From NCBI GenBank assembly GCA_963675135.1, contig OY776125.1, forward strand, positions 40,144,513 through 40,208,512: a DNA stretch of 64,000 nt. Direction: 5' to 3'. The notes beneath the pieces are model-generated. The model had not been told where the DNA came from, did no database searches, and saw nothing but the letters and a program-made list of their open reading frames with translations. Of this stretch, positions 63,953 to 64,000 are shown piece after piece. Position 1 is the first letter of the stretch. The number at the start of each line of letters is the position of its first letter. The DNA comes from Galeopsis tetrahit. Lineage: Eukaryota > Streptophyta > Magnoliopsida > Lamiales > Lamiaceae. Made by a program: the position numbers and the translations under genes.

Positions 63953-64000
63953 TGTTGGGAATAAAATGAGCTATGTTTTGATTGAGTACCAAAAACCCCC
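63953..64000 (+). repeat. Start of the 3' LTR, D family (cut by window end)
   Basis: TGTTGGGAATAAAATG and ATGTTTTGATTGAGTACC match the start of the solo LTR on the minus strand at 54495 downwards, with small differences. It does not match the 5' LTR at 57669. Confidence 0.9.

Larger units (their letters stand above)
57669..64000 (+). mobile_element. Chimeric pol-less Sirevirus element 'C/D', 3' end beyond the window
   Basis: The 5' LTR (57669-58541) is related to the LTR of Sirevirus A, and the gag start is about 90% like A's by eye. But the 3' polypurine tract is followed by TGTTGGGAATAAAATG (63953 on), the start of the D family whose solo LTR lies at 52768-54495. The interior is gag N-terminus fused in frame to a long extra ORF, with no protease, integrase, RT or RNase H. 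With LTRs of different families, this looks like a recombinant or a deletion product, not a simple insertion. It is inserted in the minus-strand LINE; the left target base set is ACGGT. Confidence 0.85.

Overview
This is plant nuclear DNA, almost certainly from a eudicot, and nearly all of it is transposable elements. The evidence is Athila-type Ty3/gypsy, Sirevirus-type Ty1/copia with an extra downstream ORF, plant L1 LINEs with a C-terminal RNase H, hAT, CACTA and tRNA-derived SINE sequences, low GC between elements, and TA- and AT-rich spacers. The species cannot be named from the sequence. The only likely host gene is a short type I (M-gamma, AGL80-like) MADS-box reading frame at 19648-20106 on the minus strand.

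Left part (1-20.9 kb). An Athila-lineage element (1-10303; left LTR cut by the window edge) carries a tRNA-Asp primer site, a broken gag, a nearly continuous protease-RT-RNase H-integrase frame and a long non-coding 3' tail. It abuts a broken copia gag (minus, 10304-12735) that holds a non-autonomous hAT element with a perfect 8-bp target duplication and a mosaic of local duplications. Next come a complete miniature LTR element (12860-14253, TSD CTTTT), a small CACTA foldback element, a cluster of tRNA-derived SINE-like copies arranged as a large inverted repeat, and a non-autonomous CACTA element (16888-19166) inserted in that cluster. Then follow the MADS gene and a SINE with an 18-bp target duplication.

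Right part (20.9-64 kb). This is one deep nest. A decayed LINE (plus) is entered at its 3' end by a decayed Sirevirus 'B' (minus; LTR, extra ORF, RT scrap). B is entered by a second LINE (minus, poly(A) end at 30161). That LINE is split by Sirevirus 'A' (32967-56754, 858-bp LTRs, TSD GATTT) and again by element 'C/D' (57669 to the window end). Sirevirus A itself contains four later arrivals: a CACTA element in its extra ORF, a pol-less copia element in its RNase H region, a hAT transposon in gag-pol, and a solo LTR in gag. Subtracting these leaves about 10.57 kb, a normal Sirevirus length, and the gag-pol frame stays in register across three of the four insertions.

The most unusual objects are two pol-less derivatives in which gag sequence is followed directly by the Sirevirus extra ORF. 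Element C/D has an 885-codon open frame fusing the gag N-terminus to the extra ORF (1630 codons with one in-frame stop), and its 5' and 3' LTRs belong to different families. The element at 41040-46002 has matched 1354-bp LTRs, a 423-codon coiled-coil gag-derived ORF, no pol, and a remnant of the extra ORF. I found no CRISPR array, no prokaryotic system and no evidence for a wholly new system. The interest lies in the nest, the chimeric element, the hairpin SINE cluster and the MADS gene.
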